A DNA stretch of 64,000 bases from Lampris incognitus (taxonomy: Eukaryota > Chordata > Actinopteri > Lampriformes > Lampridae): NCBI RefSeq assembly GCF_029633865.1, contig NC_079213.1, forward strand, positions 110,160,582 through 110,224,581, written 5' to 3'. Both the position numbers and the translations under genes were made by a program. The notes under the pieces are model-generated. The model saw nothing but the letters and a program-made list of their open reading frames with translations. It made no database searches and had not been told where the DNA came from. Below, in pieces: positions 14,761 through 22,789 of the stretch. Every line of letters starts with the position of its first letter. Within the stretch, counting starts at the first letter, position 1.

Positions 14761-17700
14761 GTGAAAAGATTGACTCAGTGCAAAGGTGCAATACTAAGCC
14801 CTGACCATTTCAATACTGCAGCATTCCCCCTGGATCACAATGCTGAGGCACAGTGAACAGATGCTGTGAAGAGGTCTGATATAGTGATTTCTACATGGGA
14901 ATGTTTGAATTTGAATTGTTTGACTGTTTACTCAGGAACCCTCATGTTTTAAGTTTCTGTAATGCATGGGTCTGAGAATAAATGCACTTTCTTTGGATTA
15001 TTGCAGTTTCCACATTTTGCTGTAGATAAGGGATATGGAGTCTTAAAAAAATCACAATATCAAATTCCACTATTTATAATGTGATATTTGAAATATCATA
15101 ATATGTATCATATCGGCACTGAAATCTCACTGTAATAATGAAATGGGGAGTTACCTGGTGATTCCAAGCCCTAAAATAGTTATTATATTGGGGCAACACG
15201 ATGGCAAGCAGTTATTGCTTTCCTCTGGTGACAAAGTATTATGTTTGTGATATGGGTACGATGCCCTGCCATACACATAGCTGGCTTTGAACTTGCAAAT
15301 TAAAACAAGTCAACTCTATTTATACAGCACATTTGAAAAGAACCAACGCTGACCAAAGTACTATACTGTGTCAAAAAAATGGACAAAATGCTGTGCAAAA
15401 TCAACGAATAAGACAAAAGATAAAATGTTAACAAAGCACAGTAACAAGGACGAGTCCGCACAAGACAAAAACGAGCACCTTAGGTAGATTCAAATGCAAG
15501 GGAAAACAGATAGACCTTAAACTGGGATTTAAGGGTGTTGGGTGGGGAGCAGACCCAACAGAGAGGTAGTCTGTTCCACAGCCTCAAAGAAGCAAAAGCA
15601 CAATTCCAACTCGGCTTCAGCCAAAGCTGTGGAACAGATAAAAGTATTTGGCTGGAGGATCCATGTGACCTAGCGGTGGAATGGAGGCAAAGGAGGCCAG
15701 GAATGTAGGGTTACAATTAAAGGGTAGACAGTTCAAACTACATTTCATTAAACGAGTGGAGCAGTTTGGTGAAACATGGCAGAACCTACTTGTTTTTGCA
15801 GGCAGTGCTGTTGCGTATGTTAGCTTCATAGATATGTCTGTGTATGGGCTTTAGCGGAAGGTCCAGCACAGGGAAAGCACTGGGCAGACCTTTCCTCCTC
15901 CTGGCTACAGTGGCCATAGAGCGGACTGGACACTGCCAGTGCTGTTCAACCCACCTGGTCAAAAGACAGACAGAAGATTCACATCATGAACAACAGTGAT
16001 GCACCAGTATCGATCAGAGCAAAGCTAAAAAGTGGTTTCAGTACGGAGTTTGATGGTTAATTCAAGCCGACTTCAGCATTAATGGGATGAGTTCACTAAA
16101 TGCAATACAACATGAAGCAAAAAGCTGAATCAATCACAGAAAAGTATTTGAAAGTGCATTTTTATGTGACTGACAATTTATTTAATTGGTAGGACTTGTG
16201 CTGCTCTGACAACCTGACTATTTAATACTTAAATGGTCTTGATGCATTAGTCTGTGTCACTCCAAATAGTTATATGTCAGATTGTGAGAAGAAATAGATG
16301 TCCACAAATCCTGGGGAGTTGCAAGCCAAGTGGAGACAACCTGCAAGTGGACACCTGCAGTGACTAAAGGTGTTATAACAGATAGATTTGGTGTTTGTTA
16401 AATTGACATGTCCAGGTGTATAGTATTGGACTTGTAGATACAGTCTTACACTAGGTCTGTAACGGTATACAAAAACCAAGGTTCTGGGAAAATATAGTAA
16501 AATAAATGTCCGTTAAGTTGCAAGCATTTAGTTAACTATACTTGAACTCTACTGTCATTCGGTAAACATGCGTAACACCCATAATGAAAATTTTCGGTAC
16601 GAATACGCAGGGTTGGGTAGTAACGGATTACATGTAATCTGGATTACGTAATCAGATTACAAAAATAACTATAATCAGACCAGATTACAATTGAAAAATG
16701 TGTAGTTGGATTACAGTTACATTGTCAAGGATTACTTGATTACATTTTGATTATGTCTTTAAAATGTGGAAATTTTAAAATCACGATTTTTTTTTCAAAT
16801 ATATATAACCAGTGCTATTGACTCATGAAAAGGCGCGACATACATGCGGAGGGAATCCAAGCAGCTCCGTCTGTATACCCACTAGAGGCCACTACTCAAC
16901 CAGTGGCCTGGCGTGTTTCTTGTATGCAACTGGCAGAACCATTACGTTCATATGTTGAGTCAAGATGGAAGGTGCAAGCAGCAGCGGTCCATCAGCACCA
17001 AAACTGGCATTCTATTTCTGGCAATATCGCCATCACTTTCAATTAAAAAATGTGCACAACAACAACATTTACATCGAGTGCAATTTGTGCAAACCTAAAA
17101 TACAGGTGCTGTCATCACCAAAGACATCAACTTCAAACCCGAAGAAACACCTAGAGGTAAGTTTACCTCTCAGTTACCTAACGTTAGTTAACGGATGGGT
17201 TTAGCTTTTTGATAAAGAATGTTGGTTAAAACTATTTCAGTGCTCATAAGCACATTTGCATCTGCCACATCAGTACTGATAATGGTAGTTATGCCTTAGC
17301 TCATTAGGTAACATATAATACCAAGTAAATATGAAAAAATACGGATATTGGATTTTGAAAATATTGATCTTGCCATGCACAGTGTTACCCAATACGATTG
17401 TATGGAGTATGAGCACTCGTGTTGCTAGCTGTAGTCTGCTGTACTGTGTGCAATTTTCAGTCGTTTTCCTGTCGAAACAGAATGTTGATGCTTTTGATCC
17501 CTCATTTCCACTGTAGTTAGCTAACTAGCTGGCTAGCTAAACTGAACATATGGCAAGTTGTTTTAGAAAACGATGAAACTTTAGCTTATAGAGCATGCTG
17601 TGTAGATCACCCACACTGTCAGTGCAAATCTTCAGGGGGAAGAAACACGTTTTCACTGTTTTGTTTTTTCAATGGTGTTTATGTTTTGTAAGTTGCTTGG

Positions 17701-20377
17701 GACAAAGGCGTCTGCCAAATAGCCTACTCGGCTGTAACAGTAATGCCATCCGACAAGTTGACTCAACAATAGTTCGAATGTCAGTCACAGCAACTCTGTT
17801 ACTGCATGATAAAAGGTGTCCCCAACCCTAACCGATGCCAATGAAATGTCTTACCTAAGTGCTATGAGTTTTAATATAAGGGTAATTGCCTACCTGTCAG
17901 AAGTAGCCTAATTTATGAACAAATTTTCAATTATTTCAAGAGTATTAGGATAAAGCATATTATTTCTAATGCTTTCTGATCAAACAATGAAAATAACTTT
18001 GGAGTGAAAATTGTATTTTTGTTTCATTTTTTTCCCTTCCATGCATTTTCAGAGAAAACAGGCTGGGAAATTTGTGAAGAGCACACAGAGGGCTGACACG
18101 GAGACTTCAGGACCTAGCAGATCAACTCATGGAGAGCCAGAAGCAAAACAAGCAAGGATTGAACAATTTGTGAATATTTCCCAAACCAAAGTAAATTCCT
18201 TTGTCTTCAGTTTCATTGTGGATGATGTCCAGGCATTGTCTCTGTTGGAACAGCCCGTGTTTAGGAAACTAATTGAGGGCATAAGCGGGGGAAAGACTGT
18301 AATGACCCGAAAGACACTGATGGCTAGGCTTGAAAAGGCATACACACACATGAAAGAGGAACTTAAAGCAAAGCTAGGAAAAGTGCATGCGGTGTGCACA
18401 ACAGCTGATATGTGGACGGCTTCCAGGAGGAGCTTTTTTGGGATGACTTGCCATTGGATTGAAGGTGATGAGCTGGAGAGGAAATCAGCAGCACTTGCCT
18501 GTGCAAGGATTAAAGGCAGACACACATACGACATTGTTGCTGCTAAGATACACGAGATTCACGTGGCTTACAATATTGAAAACAAAGTCCAAGCTACTGT
18601 CACAGATAATGGTAGCAATTCTGTTAAAGCGTTCAAAGTTTTCAACAGCAAGTGATGACCACGATGAGGCGGGTGACCAAGTTGATTTTCAGGATATGTA
18701 TGCTATTCTTGCTGAAGAGACAGATGAACACTTGCATCTATTTCTACCACCCCACCAGAGATGTGCATCGCACACAATGAATCCGATAGCCTCCAAGGAT
18801 CTTGTGAAAGCTTTGACACAGGAGCCAACGCACAAAGTGTAGTGCAGTGCAATGGCCAAATGTTCAGCATTATAGAACAAGGCCCACCGATCACCATTGG
18901 CTGCTGAAGCTGTGGATGACATAGGGAAAATGAAACTCATTGTTCCATGTGTTACTCGCTGTAACACATGGTATAATGGCAGTGCAAAAAGTTGTGTCTT
19001 TAAGTGAGGCACAACTGGGGGAAGTTTGTGACCGCCTGAAGATTGCCAGGATGCTTTCCCATGAGACTGCCTTCTCGAAAGAATATGCTGAGGTCTTGAA
19101 GCCACTCGCCTTCACTCTGGACCTTCTGCAAGGAGAAAATAATTGCTTCCATTGACAGCTCATACCCACACTACTTACTCTGAAGAAGAAGTTATGCGAG
19201 AAGAGAGCAGCAACACGCTTTTCCTCTGATGTCATTGGCACCATCCTGGCAGCAATAGACACACACTTTTCCCAGTTGTTTAACAATCAGCATGCAAAAA
19301 TTGCAACAGCAACTATGTCACAGTTCCGTTTGAGGTGGCTGGAAGAAGCTGAACGAGAGGAAATGCGTGCATTGTTGGTGTCAGAGGCAACCTGCCTGGA
19401 TCCAGGTGATGATGCTCAGTCTGACAGCAGTCCGAATTCAACACGGTCAGATGAGGGTTTCTTCAGTTATGGACCTGGAAACTCCCATGTCAAAGGTGGT
19501 GTTGCTGACGAAGTCTGGAAGTATCCAGAGGGGACAAATAAGTCTCTGGACTGCCTTAATGACTTTCCAAAGGTGAAGAGGCTCTTCCTTAAATCCAACA
19601 CCATCTTGCCCTCGAGTGCACCCGTCGAACGGCTCTTCAGCCAGGGTGGCAACATCGTTACCCCCCCCAGAGGAACCGCTTGACAGATGAACAGTTTGAA
19701 CAAGTGCTCCTCTTGCGCTACAATGGCAAACTTATTCCTTCGGCCTCTGATTATGCGTAAACAAAAGAAAATATAAGAAAATATATAATAGCACACCTGT
19801 TAATACAGCATCTGTTTGTAAGGCTAAGTTGATTTCTAAATGTTGTATGTTTTACTGTATAACAACAATATATTACATTACTCAACAATATATGACTGTG
19901 TATATTACTCCTCTCAGGTTGCCAGTTTTGATGTTTTTTTAATGATTTATAGATAATGATAATGGAGTATTCATTCCTTTTTATTTACATTTAAAATGGA
20001 AGAAAGATTTCTGAGTAAGAGCTCCTCTTGCACAAGTCTTGTAACAAGAGTTACAAGAAAAAAATGTTTTTGTTTGTTTTGTAAATGCTGAATATGATAA
20101 ATGCATTTTATTTGCATTGAAAATGTTTGTGATGTTTAGAGATTTAAAGAGTAAATTTGTGGAACTCAAAATGTTGTGGTTGCATCCATTTTCTTAAGTA
20201 TACCGTGCAATATTTTCAATGTTTGATTTTGAAGTAATCCAAAAGTATTCGGATTAGATTACATTATTTTTTGTAATCCAATGGATTACGTTGCTGATAA
20301 AAATTGCCATGTAATTTGCATTCAGTAACTGACTACATTTCAAAGTAGTCTGCCCCACCCCTGTGAATACGTGTACC

Positions 20378-20453
<76 letters not shown>

Positions 20454-20568
20454 ATAGAGAGGGGTACTCTGTTGACCTGTTTTGCTGTCACCTGCTTTGG
20501 CAACATTGTAATTAATGCGGGCGTGCCAATAAAGCATCACTGAACTGAATTGACGAATTGAGAGAGAT

Positions 20569-20612
<44 letters not shown>

Positions 20613-21075
20613 AGAGAGAGATTTAGGCAACCGACAGCCACATGTTAGGAGAGAGGGAGAGAGGGCGAGAGAGAGAGAGGGAGAAAGAGAGAGAGAGAAA
20701 GAGAGAGAGAGGGGGGGGGGGCGAGAGAGAGAGGGAGAGATAAAGAGAGAGGGAGAGATAGAGAGAGAAAGAGAGAGAGAGGGAGAGGGAGAGAGAGTTA
20801 GGCAACCGACAGCCACATGTTAGGAGAGAGAGGGAGAGAGAGGGAGAAAGAGAGAGGGGGGAGAGGGAGAGAGAGACAGAGAGTGAGAGAGACAGAGGGA
20901 AAAGAGAGAGACAGAGGGAAAAGAGAGACAGAGTGAGAGAGAGAGACAGCGGGAAAAGAGAGAGAGAGAGAGATAGAGGGAAAAGAGAGAGACAGAGGGA
21001 AAAGAGAGAGAGAGGGGGGGGGAGAGGGAGAGAGAGACAGAGGGAGAGAGACAGAGGGAAAAGAGAGAGACAGAG

Positions 21076-21152
<77 letters not shown>

Positions 21153-21601
21153 GGCGGGAGGGAGGGAGAGAGGGAGTAATGTATTTAAGTTAAATAGATA
21201 ATTCTCTGATGTTACCCCAGTGTGTCCTCTAGCTCGCGGCTGTCTCCATTACCCACACCAGATAATAAGACACATACAGCACATGCGACTTCTCCATTCA
21301 TTAAGTGTGGTCAAATGAAGCCACCTGGCTGAGGATCCTAATTACAGTGCTCAGCCGCAGCAGCAGTGCAATACCAGACTACAAGCTCAGTGCAAATCTC
21401 TTGTCAAAGCTGATACGAGCCAGCGTTTAGTCGCCACCGCAGTAACAACAACTAGGTAACGTCCACTGAAGTTATCTATGCCAAAGGTCGCGCGGACCGC
21501 TTGACGGACTGCCGCTCTCCGTTCAAGCCACGCTTTCACTCGCGCGCCTCTCCAACGCGTCTCGGCTCCGCCCGGGCTCACCTGGCTATGCGGCGGTACA
21601 T
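395..21601 (-). CDS. mccc2-like: MCCC2-like carboxyltransferase gene, 12 coding exons, complete
   Basis: Joined coding exons (minus): 21601-21582, 15954-15790, 14643-14447, 12590-12412, 12123-12043, 11752-11574, 11434-11224, 6484-6393, 5835-5679, 4415-4293, 874-650, 481-395. They sum to 1716 bases (571 aa plus stop); every junction has AG/GT and matching phase. The product resembles the beta subunit of mitochondrial 3-methylcrotonoyl-CoA carboxylase, whose family transfers a carboxyl group from biotin to the acyl-CoA in leucine breakdown. Seen: [101 protein letters not shown] and WDDGV. The N-terminus is arginine-rich (MYRRIAR), which suits a mitochondrial presequence. Length is close to human MCCC2 (563 aa as I recall). 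Odd: the usual TGFMVG-like stretch after FLQN and the GGEQAA stretch after WPNARIS are replaced, and the C-terminus is unrelated. It is therefore probably a divergent paralogue; activity is uncertain. Confidence 0.88.
650..874 (-). CDS. mccc2-like: MCCC2-like exon 11
   Basis: 75 codons, about residues 469-543: [20 protein letters not shown], then a divergent [13 protein letters not shown] stretch, a charged helix rich in Glu/Lys ([11 protein letters not shown]), and [20 protein letters not shown]. The family GGEQAANVL motif expected after WPNARIS is absent. Acceptor GTCCCCAG, donor GTAATT. Confidence 0.93.
935..1263 (-). repeat. SINE family A copy, minus orientation
   Basis: Matches the plus-strand copies at 3345 and 58170 in reverse: tail with GGGTAATTGG-like end, CTCCACGTGTATGGGAGGAG, GACACAATTGGCCGTGTCTG, and head TAGCATAGCGGTCT. 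The middle of the tRNA-like head is missing. It lies in intron 10 and its end is about 60 bp upstream of the exon 11 acceptor. Confidence 0.75.
1395..2165. repeat. Probable hAT-type AT-rich repeat, interrupted by a SINE
   Basis: Starts AGGGATGTAACGATACACTC, a pattern I associate with fish hAT derivatives, and runs AT-rich. It is interrupted by a SINE at 1559-1952 that duplicates 13 bases of it. The right boundary is not clear. Confidence 0.4.
1559..1952 (-). repeat. tRNA-derived SINE, intact, with 13-bp target duplication
   Basis: On the minus strand: head GGTGGTGTAGCGGTCTAAGC (box A-like), then GGGGTTCGCGCCCC (box B-like), and a T/A-rich tail. Flanked by a perfect direct repeat TTCTCTTCTCTTT at 1546-1558 and 1953-1965, so it is a full insertion. 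Confidence 0.8.
2234..3196 (+). mobile_element. 5'-truncated RTE-type LINE (reverse transcriptase C-terminal part)
   Basis: Encodes [13 protein letters not shown] (catalytic FADD box), then [53 protein letters not shown] and [14 protein letters not shown], the RTE/BovB-type C-terminal order. A premature frame change lies upstream of the FADD box. Flanked by a 20-bp direct repeat with one mismatch (2214-2233 and 3197-3216), the target duplication; the 3' tail is AGT/AGC triplets. Confidence 0.88.
3345..3779 (+). repeat. SINE family A, full-length
   Basis: tRNA-like head GGGTAGCATAGCGGTCTATT with box B GTTCGAATCCCCG, body GACACAATTGGCCGTCTCTG, GGCGACTCCACGTGTATCGG, end GTGGGGTAATTGGCC..ACAATTGGGGAG and an A-rich tail. 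Nearly the same layout as 58170-58600. Confidence 0.85.
4293..4415 (-). CDS. mccc2-like: MCCC2-like exon 10
   Basis: 41 codons, phase 0 at both ends, about residues 428-468: [32 protein letters not shown], then CHGADSYAM. This matches [24 protein letters not shown] of MCCC2. The second Gly-Ala pair of the family is kept. Acceptor TTCTTTAG, donor GTGAGT. Confidence 0.93.
4463..4684. repeat. hAT MITE with perfect 8-bp target duplication
   Basis: Inverted ends CAAGGCTCAGTGTTTTCAG / CAAGGCTCAGCATTGTCGG. Flanks CATATAGT at 4455-4462 and 4685-4692 are identical. A second copy is at 42523-42743. It lies in intron 9 of the MCCC2-like gene. Confidence 0.85.
4693..5376 (-). mobile_element. RTE-type LINE fragment, endonuclease domain
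   Basis: Minus-strand segments read [27 protein letters not shown]-like, [39 protein letters not shown] and [20 protein letters not shown], the apurinic endonuclease of RTE elements. Broken by frameshifts and truncated after the endonuclease. Same family as the reverse transcriptase pieces at 2234 and 61430. Confidence 0.85.
5679..5835 (-). CDS. mccc2-like: MCCC2-like exon 9
   Basis: About residues 375-427: [39 protein letters not shown], then [13 protein letters not shown]. The last 13 residues replace the ITGFMVGR-type segment normally found here. I chose the CAG|GTACTG donor, because it keeps phase 0 into exon 10. An earlier GT (ACA|GTGCCC, exon ending at 5715) would also be in phase but shorter. 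Confidence 0.85.
6393..6484 (-). CDS. mccc2-like: MCCC2-like exon 8
   Basis: Short 92-bp exon, about residues 345-375. Encodes [19 protein letters not shown] and [12 protein letters not shown], matching VDGSRFTEFKAFYG..LVTGFARIFG of MCCC2. Acceptor TTTTTAG, donor GTAAGA, phase 2. It is separated from exon 7 by a 4.7-kb intron full of mobile elements. Confidence 0.9.
6828..7046 (+). mobile_element. 3' end of an I-type LINE, plus orientation
   Basis: Encodes a degraded [35 protein letters not shown] tail, the same as the minus copy at 7266. Ends GATGATGAAT. Flanked by GAGTTCAC at 6820-6827 and 7047-7054, an apparent target duplication. Confidence 0.75.
7055..7265 (-). repeat. Unclassified repeat family X, right part of a split copy
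   Basis: Reverse complement matches 35140-35225 and 35870-35970: TTGACTTGGGCGCTGCGCAA, GCGAAAAAAGGGGTGGTTTG, GGCACTCTACTGAGTG. The remainder lies at 8090-8345; an I-LINE splits the two. Confidence 0.65.
7266..8085 (-). mobile_element. I-type LINE fragment, reverse transcriptase C-terminal half
   Basis: Minus strand: [30 protein letters not shown] (catalytic box), [36 protein letters not shown], then after frame changes [20 protein letters not shown] and [16 protein letters not shown]. This C-terminal tail is typical of I/Nimb-like fish LINEs; clade assignment is from memory. Inserted inside repeat family X. Confidence 0.82.
8090..8345 (-). repeat. Unclassified repeat family X, left part of a split copy
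   Basis: Reverse complement resembles 62630-62830: CCTTGATTCATTTTCTATCA, AACCACG, TGTCAGACTTGGT, CACAGGCTGACAGGCA-like. No coding potential seen. Confidence 0.6.
8370..8886. repeat. Probable interspersed repeat, unclassified
   Basis: GC-balanced segment with GTCACTCGGGGTCGAGTATG and TTCAGGTGGGCATAGAGGGC, a wording I associate with dispersed fish repeats. It ends at a CA microsatellite. No second copy in this window, so the call rests on memory alone. Confidence 0.3.
8889..8938. repeat. (CA)n microsatellite
   Basis: About 25 uninterrupted AC units in intron 7 of the MCCC2-like gene. Confidence 0.95.
9125..10950 (-). mobile_element. Rex1/Babar LINE, degraded, with a foreign insert
   Basis: Minus strand: [55 protein letters not shown] (catalytic FADD), [57 protein letters not shown] 3' end. 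This is the Rex1 reverse transcriptase order. Several frameshifts; the region 9675-9960 does not look like Rex1. Confidence 0.82.
9675..9986 (-). pseudogene. Non-Rex1 coding fragment inside Rex1
   Basis: About 104 codons remain open. After a Rex1-like TKASNI it reads [76 protein letters not shown] do not recognise the family. It replaces the stretch where Rex1 encodes its C-terminal tail, and Rex1-like sequence resumes to the left (9500-9660). It could be a captured host or transposon coding piece. Confidence 0.45.
11224..11434 (-). CDS. mccc2-like: MCCC2-like exon 7
   Basis: About residues 274-344: [34 protein letters not shown], then an acidic/lysine linker and [20 protein letters not shown] ending SLDVKM. 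It covers the linker between the two carboxyltransferase domains. Acceptor ATTTCAG, donor GTACGT. Confidence 0.92.
11574..11752 (-). CDS. mccc2-like: MCCC2-like exon 6
   Basis: About residues 215-274. Encodes [19 protein letters not shown], then [19 protein letters not shown] and [11 protein letters not shown]. The TAGGAY glycines form an oxyanion-type site in this family and are kept. Donor is GTAGGT at phase 2. Confidence 0.94.
12043..12123 (-). CDS. mccc2-like: MCCC2-like exon 5
   Basis: 81-bp exon in phase 0, about residues 188-214. Encodes [20 protein letters not shown] followed by SAMKIPQ, matching the FPDRDHFGRTFYNQAIMS region of MCCC2. Acceptor TTTCCAG, donor GTAAAT. Confidence 0.93.
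12412..12590 (-). CDS. mccc2-like: MCCC2-like exon 4
   Basis: Acceptor ATTCAG, donor GTGAAC. Encodes about residues 128-187: [35 protein letters not shown], then [20 protein letters not shown]. These are strongly conserved acyl-CoA/biotin carboxyltransferase segments, close to human MCCC2. Confidence 0.95.
12860..14185 (+). mobile_element. L2-type LINE, 5'-truncated and degraded
   Basis: Plus strand: [48 protein letters not shown], then [44 protein letters not shown] (catalytic box) and [17 protein letters not shown]. Frameshifts near 13240, 13380 and 13800. The 3' end is AT-rich with ATT triplets. It lies within intron 3, antisense to the gene. Confidence 0.85.
14447..14643 (-). CDS. mccc2-like: MCCC2-like exon 3
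   Basis: Encodes about residues 62-128: [46 protein letters not shown] and the start of a GIG motif. This is the beginning of the N-terminal carboxyltransferase domain. The acceptor AG directly follows a CT/CA microsatellite (14644-14758) that serves as the pyrimidine tract. Donor is GTCAGT. Confidence 0.92.
14646..14758. repeat. (GT)n(GA)n compound microsatellite at exon 3 acceptor
   Basis: About 9 GT units then about 47 GA units. Read on the minus strand it is (TC)n(AC)n followed by AG, forming the pyrimidine tract and acceptor of exon 3 of the MCCC2-like gene. Confidence 0.95.
15305..15830. repeat. Probable interspersed repeat next to and overlapping exon 2
   Basis: ACTCTATTTATACAGCACAT, GACCAAAGTACTATACTGTG and GGTAGTCTGTTCCACAGCCT form a pattern I associate with dispersed fish repeats. 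The right boundary lies close to, or just inside, exon 2. No second copy in this window. Confidence 0.4.
15790..15954 (-). CDS. mccc2-like: MCCC2-like exon 2
   Basis: Acceptor TTGACCAG, donor GTAGGT. Encodes about residues 7-62, with an Arg-rich [11 protein letters not shown] segment, then [10 protein letters not shown] and [10 protein letters not shown]. The last part lines up with the start of the mature enzyme (the YQENYK region in MCCC2). Ends phase 2; AA joins G of exon 3 to make Lys. Confidence 0.85.
16965..17156 (+). pseudogene. hAT transposase exon 1 (BED zinc finger, first half)
   Basis: 64 intact codons from [29 protein letters not shown], then YIECNLCKP (CxxC) and NPKKHLE, followed by GTAAGT donor. 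The BED finger CxxC and its histidines straddle this junction. BED fingers bind the terminal repeats of their own element. The exon itself is undamaged, but the second exon is broken. Confidence 0.75.
18053..19760 (+). pseudogene. hAT transposase exon 2, frameshifted and interrupted
   Basis: Acceptor ATTTTCAG. Reads [13 protein letters not shown], then [20 protein letters not shown] (RNase H-fold core with an acidic residue), [38 protein letters not shown], and at the C-terminus [20 protein letters not shown] (hAT dimerisation motif), [13 protein letters not shown], with TAA at 19758. Visible breaks: frame change near 18640-18655, stop near 18840, stop near 19154, frame change near 19670. It resembles ZBED-type hAT proteins; non-functional as it stands. 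Confidence 0.8.
20380..20450. repeat. (CA)n microsatellite
   Basis: About 35 AC units starting 9 bp after the right target duplication of the hAT element. Confidence 0.95.
20560..21175. repeat. GA-rich simple repeat block with two copies of a unique spacer
   Basis: About 600 bp of GAGAGA with GGGA and AGACAGAGG variants. The phrase TTAGGCAACCGACAGCCACA followed by TGTTAGGAGAG occurs at 20623 and 20799, so a segment of about 175 bp was duplicated. Confidence 0.9.
21582..21601 (-). CDS. mccc2-like: MCCC2-like exon 1 (start codon)
   Basis: Begins ATG TAC CGC CGC ATA GCC AG, then GTGAGC donor. It encodes MYRRIA plus two bases of an Arg codon (phase 2), which the first base of exon 2 completes. 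The start was chosen because it sits in a CpG-rich 5' region and the splice phase fits exactly. A later in-frame Met (about residue 20) is an alternative start. Confidence 0.75.
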
Positions 21602-21960
21602 GGCTCTCCGTATGCCCAGGAGTCAAACTTGCAATAAATTAAATACGACCTCCGTCCACAACAAACGCCTACATAGCCACCGTGTGTCACGTCGATAACC
21701 GTCGGCTCGGAAACAAAAAACACGAGTGCAGCTGGTTCCGCGAGTCGATCCGCTGCAGCGACGGCGTTTTTACGCCAGATGGCGATGTTTACATTCCAAA
21801 GGTTTGGCTCGGCGTCTCGCAAAACCGGTCAAAATCCTATTGAGACTTGAACGGTCGCAGTAACCACGGCAACTGTTTCGGTCGTCTACGCGCGCCAACG
21901 TGTTTTTTTCGTGACCGCTGTTCCGTCAGTTGAAGTGGTTGAAATTCATAAACTTTTCTC
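21602..21960 (-). promoter_or_regulatory. CpG-rich 5' region of the MCCC2-like gene
   Basis: Rich in CG dinucleotides (about 21460-21920), directly upstream of the exon-1 ATG, with no clear TATA box. It is the probable promoter and 5' leader, head-to-head with the CpG region of the FNBP1-type gene. The transcription start cannot be fixed from sequence alone. Confidence 0.55.
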
Positions 21961-21974
21961 TCCATGGAATCTAT

Positions 21975-22412
21975 GGAATAAGGAATAAGGGAATAAGGAA
22001 TAAGGGAATAGGGAATAAGGAAATAGGGAATAAGGAAATAGGGAATAGGGAATAAGGGAATATGGAATAAGGAATTAGGGAATAGGGAATAAGGAATAAG
22101 GGAATAGGAAATAAGGGAATAGGGAATAAGGAAATAGGGAATAAGGAATAAGGGAATAGGGAATAAGAAATAAGGGAATAAGGAAATAAGGAATAAGGAA
22201 ATAGGGGAATAAGGAATAAGGGAATAAGGAATAAGGGAATAGGGAAATAAGGAAATAGGGAATATGGAATAAGGGAATAGGGAATAAGGAAATAGGGAAT
22301 AAGGGAATAAGAAATAAGGAAATAGGGAATAAGGAATAAGGGAATAGGGAATAAGGAAATAAGGAATAAGGGAATAGGGAATAAGGAAATAGGGAGATAA
22401 GGAATAAGGAAA
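21975..22412. repeat. GGAATAAG-type minisatellite
   Basis: About 440 bp of variable GGAATA, GGGAATA and AGGAAATA words, roughly 55-65 units. It lies in the gap between the two head-to-head genes, about 370 bp from the MCCC2-like ATG. Confidence 0.92.
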
Positions 22413-22549
22413 AAAGACGTAGGCAGTGACGTTACACTGTACTGTATGAACCTTTTAAAAGATAAAGTAAACAACGCATATCATCTCTTTCAAAACGACA
22501 CCCAAACGTGTCGACAAGCTGTTACACAGGTGACCAAAATATATATATA

Positions 22550-22787
22550 GAAGAACCCCGCTACAATGTAGCGGTACCCCGCTTCAAGTGGGGGTGGAAA
22601 GGGGCTTAATGGCAAGTAGTAGACGATGGAAGAACCCCGCTACAATGTAGCGGTACCCCGCTTCAAGTGGGGGTGGAAAGGGGCTAAATGGCAAGTAGTA
22701 GACGATGGAAGAACCCCGCTACAATGTAGCGGTACCCCGCTTCAATTGGGGGTGGAAAGGGGCTAAATGGCAAGTAGTAGACGATGG
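22550..22787. repeat. Three 79-bp tandem units, each holding two hairpins
   Basis: Unit starts at 22550, 22629 and 22708; almost identical (G/T and T/A changes only). Each unit contains CCGCTACAATGTAGCGG (8-bp stems) and ACCCCGCTTCAAGTGGGGGT. Confidence 0.93.
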
Positions 22788-22789
22788 TC

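Larger units (their letters stand above)
16608..20363 (+). mobile_element. hAT transposon, near full length, with target duplication
   Basis: Ends CAGGGTTGGGTAGTAACGG and, on the other strand, CAGGGGTGGGGCAGACTAC. Flanks CGAATACG (16600-16607) and TGAATACG (20364-20371) match 7 of 8. Sub-terminal GTAATCTGGATTACGTAATC-like repeats occur at both ends. It encodes a two-exon BED-finger transposase (listed separately) and sits in intron 1 of the MCCC2-like gene, antisense to it. Confidence 0.9.

Noticed and set aside
18127..19286. Minus-strand open frames of 130-138 codons
   Set aside because: They lie opposite the hAT transposase and show no own homology.
20340..21193. Open frames in the GA and CA repeats
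   Set aside because: Dinucleotide repeats are open in several frames without being genes.
21971..22474. Open frame rich in FLIPYSL repeats, looking like a membrane protein
   Set aside because: It is the translation of the GGAATA minisatellite; the hydrophobic pattern is a by-product.
22550..22787. Direct repeats with hairpins resembling a CRISPR array
   Set aside because: The whole 79-bp unit repeats with no variable spacers, in an animal genome.
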